NCBI GenBank assembly: GCA_900543415.1
Contig: UQRE01000008.1
Location: forward strand, 7,022-71,021
Direction: 5' to 3'
From: an uncultured Dorea sp.
GTDB taxonomy: Bacteria > Bacillota > Clostridia > Lachnospirales > Lachnospiraceae
Length of the DNA stretch: 64,000 nt
The notes beneath the pieces were generated by a model. The model made no database searches, was not told the DNA's origin, and saw only the letters and a program-made list of their open reading frames with translations. Of this stretch, positions 22,248 to 29,787 are shown in pieces (positions within the stretch are counted from its first letter, which is position 1; each line of letters opens with the position of its first letter). The translations under genes were made by a program, and so were the position numbers.

Positions 22248-22361
22248 CTTACGCATCGCGTAAGTTTAATTTATCATATCAATTTTTATATGTCAATACA
22301 TTTTTGCGTTTTACGTAAGTTTTATTGTTTTTCGCAAATAATTATTTGCATTTTGCGTAAG
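22248..22361. promoter_or_regulatory. Lysis-lysogeny operator region with three 17-bp operators
   Basis: O1 CTTACGCATCGCGTAAG is at 22248-22264, O2 TTTGCGTTTTACGTAAG at 22303-22319 and O3 TTTGCATTTTGCGTAAG at 22345-22361; all share the half-site CGTAAG. O1 lies at the start point of the leftward promoter, O2 behind its -35 box and O3 over the likely rightward promoter (TTGCAT and TAATGT). A separate palindrome GCAAATAATTATTTGC overlaps O3. This is a typical Cro/CI switch. Confidence 0.75.
22268..22296 (-). promoter_or_regulatory. Leftward early promoter for the Cro-like gene
   Basis: On the minus strand TTGACA (22291-22296), 17 bp, TAAATT (22268-22273). O1 lies directly downstream and O2 just upstream, so repressor binding would shut off the early operon. 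Confidence 0.65.
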
Positions 22362-22398
22362 AATATGTTAATGTATCAATATAAAGTGAGGTGAAAAT

Positions 22399-22857
22399 AT
22401 GGCTATATTAAATGAACGTATCAAAGAAATGCGTCTACTTAGAGGTTTTACTTTATCTTATGTCGCCGATGAGCTCGGTGTTAAAGAAGCCACAATGCAA
22501 AGATATGAAAGCGGAGAAATAAAAAATATAAAGCACGAATACATCGTAAAACTTTCCGAAATTTTCAATTGTAGTCCTTCGTACTTAATGGGTTGGGAAG
22601 ATTCTCAACTTCAAAGATTATCGGCATACTATGTTAAATTGTCCGAGTCTCAAAATAAGTTATTTACTGAATATAATAAACTCAACAACTATGGTAAAAC
22701 TAGATTGTTGGCAACCGCTCAGGAAATGAGTTGCAATCCGTTGTATAACAATAATTATCAAGAAGAGTTAAACGCAGCTCATGCACGTACCGATATTACT
22801 ATTCCTAAAGACGCCGATGTCTCTGAAAGCGATGTTATGGACGATGAGAATTTCTAA
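22399..22857 (+). CDS. CI-like XRE-family repressor
   Basis: 152 aa. The N-terminal domain (IKEMRLLRGFTLSYVADELG, then ATMQRYESGEI and IVKLSEIFNCSPSYLMGWED) is a classic XRE helix-turn-helix with the LMGW ending found in Firmicutes phage repressors. The C-terminal part is short and lacks a LexA-type peptidase. It therefore probably depends on ImmA-like proteolysis for induction. The adjacent ImmA-like gene is frameshifted. GAGGTG precedes the ATG. Confidence 0.85.
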   Translation: MAILNERIKEMRLLRGFTLSYVADELGVKEATMQRYESGEIKNIKHEYIVKLSEIFNCSPSYLMGWEDSQLQRLSAYYVKLSESQNKLFTEYNKLNNYGKTRLLATAQEMSCNPLYNNNYQEELNAAHARTDITIPKDADVSESDVMDDENF

Positions 22858-22901
22858 GACTTACTTCTTGCTATCCTATAATTTACTGGAGGTGTCGTCC
22901 T

Positions 22902-23370
22902 ATGAACTATGAATCCCTTTTGGGCGAAGCTTGCGATAGTGGGCTTATCGTAAAGGAAAAAAGCATAAAAATACAATAATGGACTTATCAAAGGAAATAA
23001 AATAGCCATCCGAAAAGATATTAAAACATCCATTGAAAAATCCTGTGTTCTGGCCGAAGAACTCGGGCACCATTATACAACTATAGGGAATATAATTGAC
23101 TTAACAGACGCTCAGAGCCGTAAGCAAGAACGCCAAGCACGCTTATGGGCTTACAATAAACTGATTGGACTGTCTGGTATTATCGAAGCATTCGAGCATG
23201 GATGTCAAAGCCGATATGAAATGGCTGAGTATCTGGAAGTTACAGAAGAATTCTTAGAAGAATGTGTGGCGTGTTACCGCAATAAATACGGAGTTGGAAC
23301 CACACTGGATAATTATTATATAATGTTCATCCCCAACTTAAACGTTGGTAGGATAGATTTCTCAATGTAG
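22902..23370 (+). pseudogene. ImmA/IrrE-like peptidase gene, frameshifted after codon 25
   Basis: GGAGG then ATG opens MNYESLLGEACDSGLIVKEK, which stops at TAA (22977-22979). One base out of phase the frame continues GLIKGNKIAIRKDIKTS, VLAEELGHHYTTIGNI, ERQARLWAYNKLIGL and DNYYIMFIPNLNVG to a TAG at 23368-23370. The joined product is the usual length and pattern of the ImmA-like partner of XRE repressors, including the EELGH metal motif. One extra base near 22977 explains the break. It is either a real inactivation or a sequencing error in an A-rich stretch. Confidence 0.8.
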
Positions 23371-23401
23371 GTCGGTCAAAAGAGGAAAGAGAGGATAACA
23401 A

Positions 23402-23863
23402 ATGAAAAAAGGAAAAATTATTTTACTTGTTGTCGTTGCTTTTTTAGCAATAGGCGTAATTTCTGGTCTAATCCACAATCTAACAAGAACAACACCTGAA
23501 CCGTCTAACGCTGATACCAAAACAAGCGCAGAGAAAATACTTGACAACAATCAAGATATTATATGGAAAGATGAAGACAAAATGGGTATTTTAAATCTCC
23601 AATTAGACGGAACAAAAACCAAACAGGGAATCATCACTGAATTTTATACTGAAACATCTTCCTACATGAATGATTTAGACAAAGAAACCTTACCAGATTA
23701 TGAATACTTAGAAATCGTTGGTAATGTTATGAAGGACGGAAAGATTGATTGCACGATCAAAGGTAAGTTAACGCTCGAACAAATAAAAAGTACTGAACGT
23801 TTCTCTCCTGCATCAATAGAAAGTGATATTCAAGAATTATTTATACCGAAACCATTACAATAA
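23402..23863 (+). CDS. Membrane-anchored protein expressed from the lysogeny region
   Basis: 153 aa. Residues 5-27 (KIILLVVVAFLAIGVISGLI) form one membrane helix after a short positive start, giving an extracytoplasmic body of about 125 residues without Cys. No lipobox is present and no family is recognised; DYEYLEIVGNVMKDGKIDC hints at a small beta domain. It lies between the repressor block and the integrase on the plus strand, where genes are expressed from the prophage. Superinfection exclusion or host conversion is possible but unproven. Confidence 0.65.
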   Translation: MKKGKIILLVVVAFLAIGVISGLIHNLTRTTPEPSNADTKTSAEKILDNNQDIIWKDEDKMGILNLQLDGTKTKQGIITEFYTETSSYMNDLDKETLPDYEYLEIVGNVMKDGKIDCTIKGKLTLEQIKSTERFSPASIESDIQELFIPKPLQ

Positions 23864-23877
23864 TTAATATAAAGAAA

Positions 23878-23963
23878 ACCGCCCCAGTGTTGGCGCACTG
23901 AGACGGTATGTAATCTCCGAAGAGATACCTATATTTGGCAGATATATTGTATCACCTTCGGAG
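23878..23963 (+). other. Structured RNA-like spacer upstream of the integrase
   Basis: Two stems fit: ACCGCCCCAGTG (23878-23889) with CACTGAGACGGT (23896-23907, two mismatches), and CTCCGAAG (23915-23922) with CTTCGGAG (23956-23963), extended inside by GATAC/GTATC. A smaller GGAAC/GTTCC hairpin follows, up to the integrase ribosome site. No protein frame is convincing and no strong U-tract follows. It could be an integrase mRNA leader, an attenuator or a small RNA. Confidence 0.5.
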
Positions 23964-24037
23964 CAGCTACGCAAGCGGAACACTCGTTCCATGCTGGCTG
24001 TTATTTTTATACCTAATTTTAAGAAAGGAAGATGATT

Positions 24038-25162
24038 ATGTGGTCAGAATCATTAAAAAATGGAAAGGTTAAATTTGTAGAGCGCTACAAGAACCCTCTA
24101 ACACTAAAGTCCCAGCGCGTATCCGTGATCATGGACAAAGACACTGCCAGAACAAGGAAACTTGCTCAAGTGGCACTGAATGAAAAGATAGATCAGGCTC
24201 TTGCCGGTATCATGACTCCAGTAAAACAAGAAAACTTAAGGCTGTCTGAACTGGTTGATCTGTATGCTGCAAGCCAGAAGATACAGAGACGAGCCTCCAC
24301 GTGTACACGCAATTACCACGCCTGCAAGTCCTTAATGCGTATCCTTGGAGAGGATACCGTTGTGGCTCGCCTGAGTGCCGGATACGTGAACCAAAAACTC
24401 CAAGCCGAAGGAGAAGACACCGGAACCACAAACGAGCGTATAACGCGTCTTAAGGCGCTCATACGATGGGGGTATAAAAACGATTATATTGAGGATATAC
24501 GATGGCTTGATAAATTGGAAAAGGAAAAGGATGTCGCAAAGCAGGAAAAACTGGAGGAAAAGTTTCTGGAATCAGAAGAGCTTAAGCTTTTACTTGATAA
24601 TATGTCCGTGCCCAAATGGCGAATGCTGGCAGAATTGACTGCCCTCTCTGGTCTCCGCATTGGAGAAGCGATTGCTCTAAGTGATACTGACGTGGATCTA
24701 AATAATAGAGAAATCCATATCACAAAGACAAGGGATGCAGTTAATAAGGCAACAAACTATCCAAAAACTGAAAAATCATACCGTGTAATCTACATGCAGG
24801 ACGAGTTATACACTCTTTGCAGAAAGATAAAGCTCTTTATGAAACAAGAACGGTTCGCCTGTGGATATAACTCTGCTCTCTTTATAAGTGATATCTGCGG
24901 AAATTATTTAAACTACTACTCTTACAATAAGTATCTTGGGGAAGTATCAGAAAGAGTTTTAAAAAAACCTATTAAGATAACTAGCCATGTTATGAGGCAT
25001 ACACACGTAGCCCTTATGGCTGAGCAGGGTGTGAGCTTGGAAGTTATCTCCCGTAGACTGGGGCATAGTAATAGCAAGATTACGAGAGAAATATATTACC
25101 ATATTACGAAAAAGATGCAAGAGAAAGATAATCAGCAGATTAAGGATATCAAGATTTTATAG
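24038..25162 (+). CDS. int: Prophage tyrosine integrase
   Basis: 374 aa from the second of two close ATGs (MWSESLKNGKVKFVERYK), which has AAAGGAAG at better spacing. An AP2-like N-terminal arm-binding part, a core-binding domain (about 65-160) and the catalytic domain with SGLRIGEAIAL, HVMRHTHVALM and RLGHSNSKITREIYYH carry the Arg, His-x-x-Arg, His and Tyr residues. It ends about 90 bp from a host tRNA-Leu gene, so integration at that tRNA is likely. It resembles Tn916/phage-type integrases of Firmicutes. Confidence 0.92.
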   Translation: MWSESLKNGKVKFVERYKNPLTLKSQRVSVIMDKDTARTRKLAQVALNEKIDQALAGIMTPVKQENLRLSELVDLYAASQKIQRRASTCTRNYHACKSLMRILGEDTVVARLSAGYVNQKLQAEGEDTGTTNERITRLKALIRWGYKNDYIEDIRWLDKLEKEKDVAKQEKLEEKFLESEELKLLLDNMSVPKWRMLAELTALSGLRIGEAIALSDTDVDLNNREIHITKTRDAVNKATNYPKTEKSYRVIYMQDELYTLCRKIKLFMKQERFACGYNSALFISDICGNYLNYYSYNKYLGEVSERVLKKPIKITSHVMRHTHVALMAEQGVSLEVISRRLGHSNSKITREIYYHITKKMQEKDNQQIKDIKIL

Positions 25163-25201
25163 TTTGCCCCTTTTGTGCCCCTTTTTTCTGTTTTGAGAAA
25201 T

Positions 25202-25234
25202 AAAAAATACCGTAAACACTAACGTTTACGGTAT
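25202..25234 (-). terminator. Terminator of the tRNA-Leu transcript
   Basis: ATACCGTAAAC (25207-25217) and GTTTACGGTAT (25224-25234) are perfect 11-bp arms with a 6-nt loop. On the minus strand the stem is followed by TTTTTTA. It probably ends the tRNA-Leu transcript and may also stop integrase readthrough. Whether it is host or phage DNA depends on where the attachment core lies. Confidence 0.75.
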
Positions 25235-25252
25235 CTCTTCTTCAATATCAAA

Positions 25253-25335
25253 TGCGGATGGTGGGACTTGAACCCACACGAGGTCGCCCCCGCAAGATTT
25301 TGAGTCTTGTGCGTCTGCCATTCCGCCACATCCGC
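25253..25335 (-). tRNA. tRNA-Leu (anticodon CAA)
   Basis: Acceptor GCGGATG/CATCCGC, long variable arm, T arm GTGGG-TTCAAGT-CCCAC, and anticodon stem CAAGA-CTCAAAA-TCTTG with anticodon CAA reading UUG. 83 nt with discriminator A and no encoded CCA. It is the first host-like gene beyond the integrase and is the likely attachment site for the prophage; the other attachment copy is outside the window. Confidence 0.93.
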
Positions 25336-25444
25336 TCATTTCGGCTTTCTCAAACCGAAATTTATTCTATCATAATCTTTTCTAAATTACAATAGTTTTT
25401 TTCAAAAAACCCATCTTTAAAACAGATTTAAAACAACCCTTTGA

Positions 25445-26086
25445 TTATAATGCAAATAAACGGCTGTCAATCTTTGTAAGGTCTTCCTCGGAAATACTAT
25501 ATACATTATCCTTTTCCTCAACGGTTACCTTCAATTCTTCTTCTGCCCCGTACTGTGGATCTTCTGCACGTGCTGCTAACAAATCATACATTTTATTAAG
25601 CAGCATCTGATTAATTTCGTCCTCACTCGGAACACTTCCGTCACCTGCCAGAAGTTCATTCTGAATTGCTTCTGTAAGCTCGCCCTCTACACCTTCCATA
25701 AACGCAAAAGGTTCAACTTTGACAACAACTTCAAATCCTCCGTCTGTCTCTTTTGCATCTCCGACTGTATATTTGGCTTTTGAAAGCATATTCTTGTAAA
25801 GCTCACGATATTTTTCTTCAAGCTCACTGGTAATTCCCATGTCTTGTAAGCCGCTGCTTGTAACGATATTTTCAATATTATCATCGTAAAGCTTCTGCAC
25901 TTCTTCTTTACTGGAATCTGTCACTTTCATATATGCATCAAAATCCGCCTTGTAACTTGCATCTAATGTCGCTTTTACATATTCTTTGGCATCTTCCTCA
26001 GTCATTCCGCCACATCCTGTCAGCATAGATACCGCCAATACCAATACCGCCGCTAATGCCAGCATACGTTTTTTCATTCTCTTCAT
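25445..26086 (-). CDS. Putative lipoprotein
   Basis: 213 aa with a signal peptide (MKRMKKRMLALAAVLVLAVS) ending in the lipobox LTGC, so Cys25 would be lipidated and the protein anchored outside the membrane. The body is acidic and helical (EEDAKEYVKATLDASYKADF, KYRELYKNMLSKAKYTVGDA), similar to small DUF5105-like lipoproteins of Clostridia. No enzyme motif is seen. AAAGGAGG lies upstream. It is monocistronic by appearance. Confidence 0.8.
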   Translation of the reverse strand: MKRMKKRMLALAAVLVLAVSMLTGCGGMTEEDAKEYVKATLDASYKADFDAYMKVTDSSKEEVQKLYDDNIENIVTSSGLQDMGITSELEEKYRELYKNMLSKAKYTVGDAKETDGGFEVVVKVEPFAFMEGVEGELTEAIQNELLAGDGSVPSEDEINQMLLNKMYDLLAARAEDPQYGAEEELKVTVEEKDNVYSISEEDLTKIDSRLFAL

Positions 26087-26172
26087 ATCATTTCCTCCTT
26101 TTGGTCACTTTGACCAATGCATTATACTGGTATAATAACCTATTTGGGGAAATTTTACAACACTTTTCTATT

Positions 26173-27444
26173 TTAATCTATTAACTTACTTCCAATATCA
26201 AAACAGTCAAATGTTGCGAAATAATCTGCCGGTTTCTCCGCTCTTCGAATCATCTGTACACTTCCATCTTCTTTAAGTAAAAGCTCTGCAGATTTTAATT
26301 TGCCGTTATAGTTATATCCCATAGAAAATCCATGTGCTCCCGTATCATGGATGACCAGAAGATCTCCCTTATCAATCTTTGGAAGCATGCGGTCAATCGC
26401 GAATTTATCATTATTTTCGCAAAGTGAACCAACCACATCATATTTATGGTCACAAGCCTTTTTTTCTTTTCCCATTACTGTAATATGGTGATATGCTCCA
26501 TACATAGCCGGACGCATCAAGTTAACTGCACAGGCATCTACACCGATATATTCTTTATATGTATGCTTCTCATGAATCGCCTTTGTAACAAGACATCCGT
26601 AGGCGCCCATCATAAAACGTCCAAGTTCGGTGTAAATGGCAATATCGTCCATCTTTGCCGGTTTCAACACCTCTTCATATACTCGTCTTACACCTTCGCC
26701 AATGACACGGATATCATTTGGCTCCTGATCCGGTGTATAAGGAATACCGATTCCGCCGGAAAGGTTAATAAACTTAATGTGAACTCCTGTTTCTTTCTGT
26801 AGTTGTACTGCAAGTTCAAATAAAATTTTAGCAAGCATTGGATAGTATTCATTGGTAACCGTATTACTTGCAAGAAATGCATGGATACCAAATTCCTTCG
26901 CCCCTTTGCTTTTTAAAATTTTAAATGCCTCAAAAAGCTGATCCTTTGTCATTCCGTATTTGGAATCCCCCGGGTTGTCCATAATATCATTACTGATCTT
27001 AAATAATCCTCCCGGATTAAAACGACAGCTGATTGTTTCCGGGATATGACCGATTGCCTGCTCCAATACATCAATATGAGTAATATCATCCAGATTGATG
27101 ATCGCGCCCAGTTTATCTGCGTAGACAAACTCTTCCGGCGGTGTGTCATTGGAGGAAAACATAATCTCCTGTCCTGTCACTCCTACCGCCTCTGACAGCA
27201 TCAGCTCTGTGTAAGAAGAACAGTCACAACCACAGCCATATTCTTTCAGAATGTTGATAAGAAATGGATTCGGAGTCGCTTTCACTGCAAAGTATTCTTT
27301 ATATCCTTCATTCCACGAAAAAGCATCTTTTAATGCTTTCATATTTCTTCTGATTCCTCTCTCATCATAGAGATAAAAAGGTGTCGGATATGTTTTCACA
27401 ATTTCATCTAGCTGGTCTTTTGTCACAAATGTTTCTTTTTTCAT
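26173..27444 (-). CDS. lysA: Diaminopimelate decarboxylase-like PLP enzyme
   Basis: 423 aa, fold III PLP decarboxylase. YFAVKATPNP near residue 52 holds the PLP lysine, the Gly-rich INLSGGIGIPY binds phosphate, and VVGSLCENNDKFA and DTGAHGFSMGYNYNG correspond to the substrate-binding end, where the second subunit's Cys acts. This is the shorter LysA type that makes lysine from meso-diaminopimelate in the cytoplasm. Its ATG overlaps the regulator's stop (ATGA), so the two form an operon. Confidence 0.88.
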   Translation of the reverse strand: MKKETFVTKDQLDEIVKTYPTPFYLYDERGIRRNMKALKDAFSWNEGYKEYFAVKATPNPFLINILKEYGCGCDCSSYTELMLSEAVGVTGQEIMFSSNDTPPEEFVYADKLGAIINLDDITHIDVLEQAIGHIPETISCRFNPGGLFKISNDIMDNPGDSKYGMTKDQLFEAFKILKSKGAKEFGIHAFLASNTVTNEYYPMLAKILFELAVQLQKETGVHIKFINLSGGIGIPYTPDQEPNDIRVIGEGVRRVYEEVLKPAKMDDIAIYTELGRFMMGAYGCLVTKAIHEKHTYKEYIGVDACAVNLMRPAMYGAYHHITVMGKEKKACDHKYDVVGSLCENNDKFAIDRMLPKIDKGDLLVIHDTGAHGFSMGYNYNGKLKSAELLLKEDGSVQMIRRAEKPADYFATFDCFDIGSKLID

Positions 27445-28157
27445 GCGTTTTCATTCTCCTTTTTCATTGCAAGTAATTTTATCTCATTAGAAAGAGCAGT
27501 TTTATACAGATTTACGAAATTTTTTTGACCGGAATACAGGCAGGTATTCATACTCCCTTCTCCGTATTCTCCCGCGAGCACACGGTTGGAATCAACGATC
27601 AGCCCTACTGCTGTCCCACGCGGATTCCCAATATATACTTTCGCCCCGTCAAAATTCACCGGTTGATCTGTAATGATCACGACTTTCTTTCTTCTCTGAA
27701 TCAGACTTTCCAACTCTTTTATTAAAAGAAGCAGGTAATTTCTTGTACAGGAAACATACACTCTCTCTTTTGCTCCGTCGATCAGATTGCGTATTTTGTC
27801 CAATATGTTCGCAGCTCCCTCAATCGTGATATATCCTTCCACATGATCTTTCGCTGCCGGCATGTGATCACAAAGCCATTTTTTATTTTCTTCCATCCGT
27901 CTTACACGGTTTTTGCAAAATTCATCCAACGGAACCGGCACGTATTTTCTTGTAGTACCTTCTTCCACCAAATAAGAAGCCCCTTTTTCGGTCATGCTTG
28001 CCAGTGAATTGTAAGCATTTGATCTGGAAATACCAATCAATTTAGCTACTTCATAGCCTGTTGTTTTTCCTTCTCTTAACAGGCATTCATAAATAGCAGC
28101 TTCCTGCCTTGTAAGACCGAATTCCATTAATCGCTCTGCGAAAACACTGCTTTCCAT
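27441..28157 (-). CDS. TrmB-family transcriptional regulator upstream of lysA
   Basis: 238 aa from MESSVFAERLMEFGL; the longer frame begins before the expected transcript start. Residues 5-70 hold a winged HTH (LTRQEAAIYECLLREGKTTG, SRSNAYNSLASMTEKG) of the TrmB type. Residues 105-230 form a ligand domain like PLD-type TrmB effectors (EGAANILDKIRNLIDGAKER, RGTAVGLIVDSNRVLAGE). It is coupled to lysA, so it probably senses an amino acid or sugar signal and controls that gene. The ligand is unknown. Confidence 0.78.
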   Translation of the reverse strand: MESSVFAERLMEFGLTRQEAAIYECLLREGKTTGYEVAKLIGISRSNAYNSLASMTEKGASYLVEEGTTRKYVPVPLDEFCKNRVRRMEENKKWLCDHMPAAKDHVEGYITIEGAANILDKIRNLIDGAKERVYVSCTRNYLLLLIKELESLIQRRKKVVIITDQPVNFDGAKVYIGNPRGTAVGLIVDSNRVLAGEYGEGSMNTCLYSGQKNFVNLYKTALSNEIKLLAMKKENENA

Positions 28158-28180
28158 TCCTTCACCATCTTTCTTTAGTA

Positions 28181-28224
28181 GTTCTCTATAGGAACACTTT
28201 AATCTATATGTTCTCATCTGTCAA
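28181..28224 (-). promoter_or_regulatory. Promoter and palindrome of the TrmB-lysA operon
   Basis: Minus-strand TTGACA (28219-28224), 17 bp, TAAAGT (28196-28201). The imperfect palindrome GTTCTCTATAGGAAC (28181-28195) covers the transcript start, a natural site for autorepression by the TrmB-type protein. The promoter position supports the downstream start codon at 28157. Confidence 0.6.
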
Positions 28225-28252
28225 TGAAAATCGTAAAATGTCCCTATTAAAT

Positions 28253-28288
28253 TAAAAATGGGTCATGCATTTTCATGCACAACCCATT
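28253..28288 (-). terminator. Terminator of pyk
   Basis: On the minus strand AATGGGT pairs with ACCCATT, extended inside by TGCAT/ATGCA, and is followed by TTTTTAATTT. It lies 5 bp after the pyk stop codon and before the promoter of the next operon. Confidence 0.8.
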
Positions 28289-28292
28289 TTCT

Positions 28293-29729
28293 TTAATCGA
28301 CTACTGCAATTCTCATCATATTACTTACACCCTTTGACATTCCTACTGTTGTAGGTGAAGGGATACCGGCTGTTAAGATCACAACATCTCCGGTCTCTAC
28401 TATCTGTTTTGCGGTTACGAGATCAATCGCACTGCTGCAGATATCTTCCGTTGTATGTACTTCAATTGATTTCATAGGGCGCACTCCCCAGTAAATCTGC
28501 ATTCTTCTAAGCGATGCACCATTAGGGCTTACTCCGATAATCTCTGTTTTCGGCTTGAACTTTGATACCACTCTCGCAGTTGCTCCGGACATAGACGGTG
28601 CAATGATGCATTTTGCATTCAGGCTCATTGCAGTTGATACTGTCGCAAATCCAAGTGCACTGGATGCGCTCTTTTTGCGATATTCCTCGGATTTTCTCAA
28701 AATCATCTCATAATCCAGATGCTCTTCTGTATTTTCTACGATATGTACCATCATCTGAAGCGCTTCTACCGGATATTTTCCATTTGCTGTTTCTCCGGAC
28801 AACATGACAGCATCTGTTCCGTCATATACCGCATTGGCAACATCTGTAACTTCTGCTCTCGTCGGACGTGGATTGCGGATCATAGAATCCAGCATCTGCG
28901 TTGCCGTAATAACCGGTTTGAAATTATCGTTACATTTCTGAATCAGCATTTTCTGAAGATATGGCACCTCTTCCGCAGGAATCTCAACGCCTAAATCTCC
29001 ACGCGCTACCATGATTCCATCTGCACAACGGATAATTTCATCAATATTCTGGATTCCTTCTGCATTTTCAATCTTGGCAATAATCGGAATATATGGCGCT
29101 TTCAATTCTCTTAACAACGCTTTGATCTCTAAAATACATTCTGCGTTACGTACGAAAGAAGCTGCAATAAAATCCACACCCTGCTCTACTCCAAAACGGA
29201 TATCGTCTCTGTCTTTCTCTGTGATCGCCGGAAGTCTTACCGGAACATTCGGTACATTAACACCCTTCTTCTCTCCCAGCTCACCGCCGTTTACAACCTT
29301 ACATACAATGTCCTCTCCATTTTTTCCCGTCACCTTTAATTCAATCAATCCGTCATCAATAAGGATCGTACTTCCGATCTGAACATCATCAATAAGCCCA
29401 CGGTATGTAATAGAAACCTTCTGTGCATTTCCAACCACATCGGCAGTAGACAATACAAAGCTGTTCCCTTCTTCCAATGTAACCTTTTTTCCACCCTCTA
29501 AGACACCGGTACGAATCTCCGGTCCCTTTGTATCTAACAAAATTGCAACCGGAACTTTTTCCTCATCACGGATCTGCTTGATCATATCCATACGCATTTT
29601 CTGCTCTTCATGATCTCCGTGTGAAAAATTAAATCTTGCAATGTCCATACCATTTTGAATTAAACCTCTCATAACGTCTGGATCATTTGTTCTTGGTCCC
29701 ATCGTACATACAATTTTTGTTTTTTTCAT
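28293..29729 (-). CDS. pyk: Pyruvate kinase
   Basis: 478 aa, the standard length without the extra C-terminal PEP-utiliser domain of bacilli. MKKTKIVCTMGPRTNDPD opens the barrel, ARFNFSHGDHEEQ contacts nucleotide, LLDTKGPEIRTG is the substrate loop, and IAKIENAEGIQNIDEI and ITATQMLDSMIRNPRPTRAE hold the catalytic Lys/Glu and metal site. It converts PEP and ADP to pyruvate and ATP. A single gene with its own terminator. Confidence 0.95.
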   Translation of the reverse strand: MKKTKIVCTMGPRTNDPDVMRGLIQNGMDIARFNFSHGDHEEQKMRMDMIKQIRDEEKVPVAILLDTKGPEIRTGVLEGGKKVTLEEGNSFVLSTADVVGNAQKVSITYRGLIDDVQIGSTILIDDGLIELKVTGKNGEDIVCKVVNGGELGEKKGVNVPNVPVRLPAITEKDRDDIRFGVEQGVDFIAASFVRNAECILEIKALLRELKAPYIPIIAKIENAEGIQNIDEIIRCADGIMVARGDLGVEIPAEEVPYLQKMLIQKCNDNFKPVITATQMLDSMIRNPRPTRAEVTDVANAVYDGTDAVMLSGETANGKYPVEALQMMVHIVENTEEHLDYEMILRKSEEYRKKSASSALGFATVSTAMSLNAKCIIAPSMSGATARVVSKFKPKTEIIGVSPNGASLRRMQIYWGVRPMKSIEVHTTEDICSSAIDLVTAKQIVETGDVVILTAGIPSPTTVGMSKGVSNMMRIAVVD

Positions 29730-29787
29730 ATTTTGTTAACCCTCTCTTTTTTCTTTCCATAATTTCATTTTCGTTCATTTTGACACG

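Noticed and set aside
25202..25234. The palindrome after the integrase as an attachment core
   Set aside because: Its perfect arms and the minus-strand T-run identify it as a terminator. An attachment core would more likely be the tRNA 3' end.
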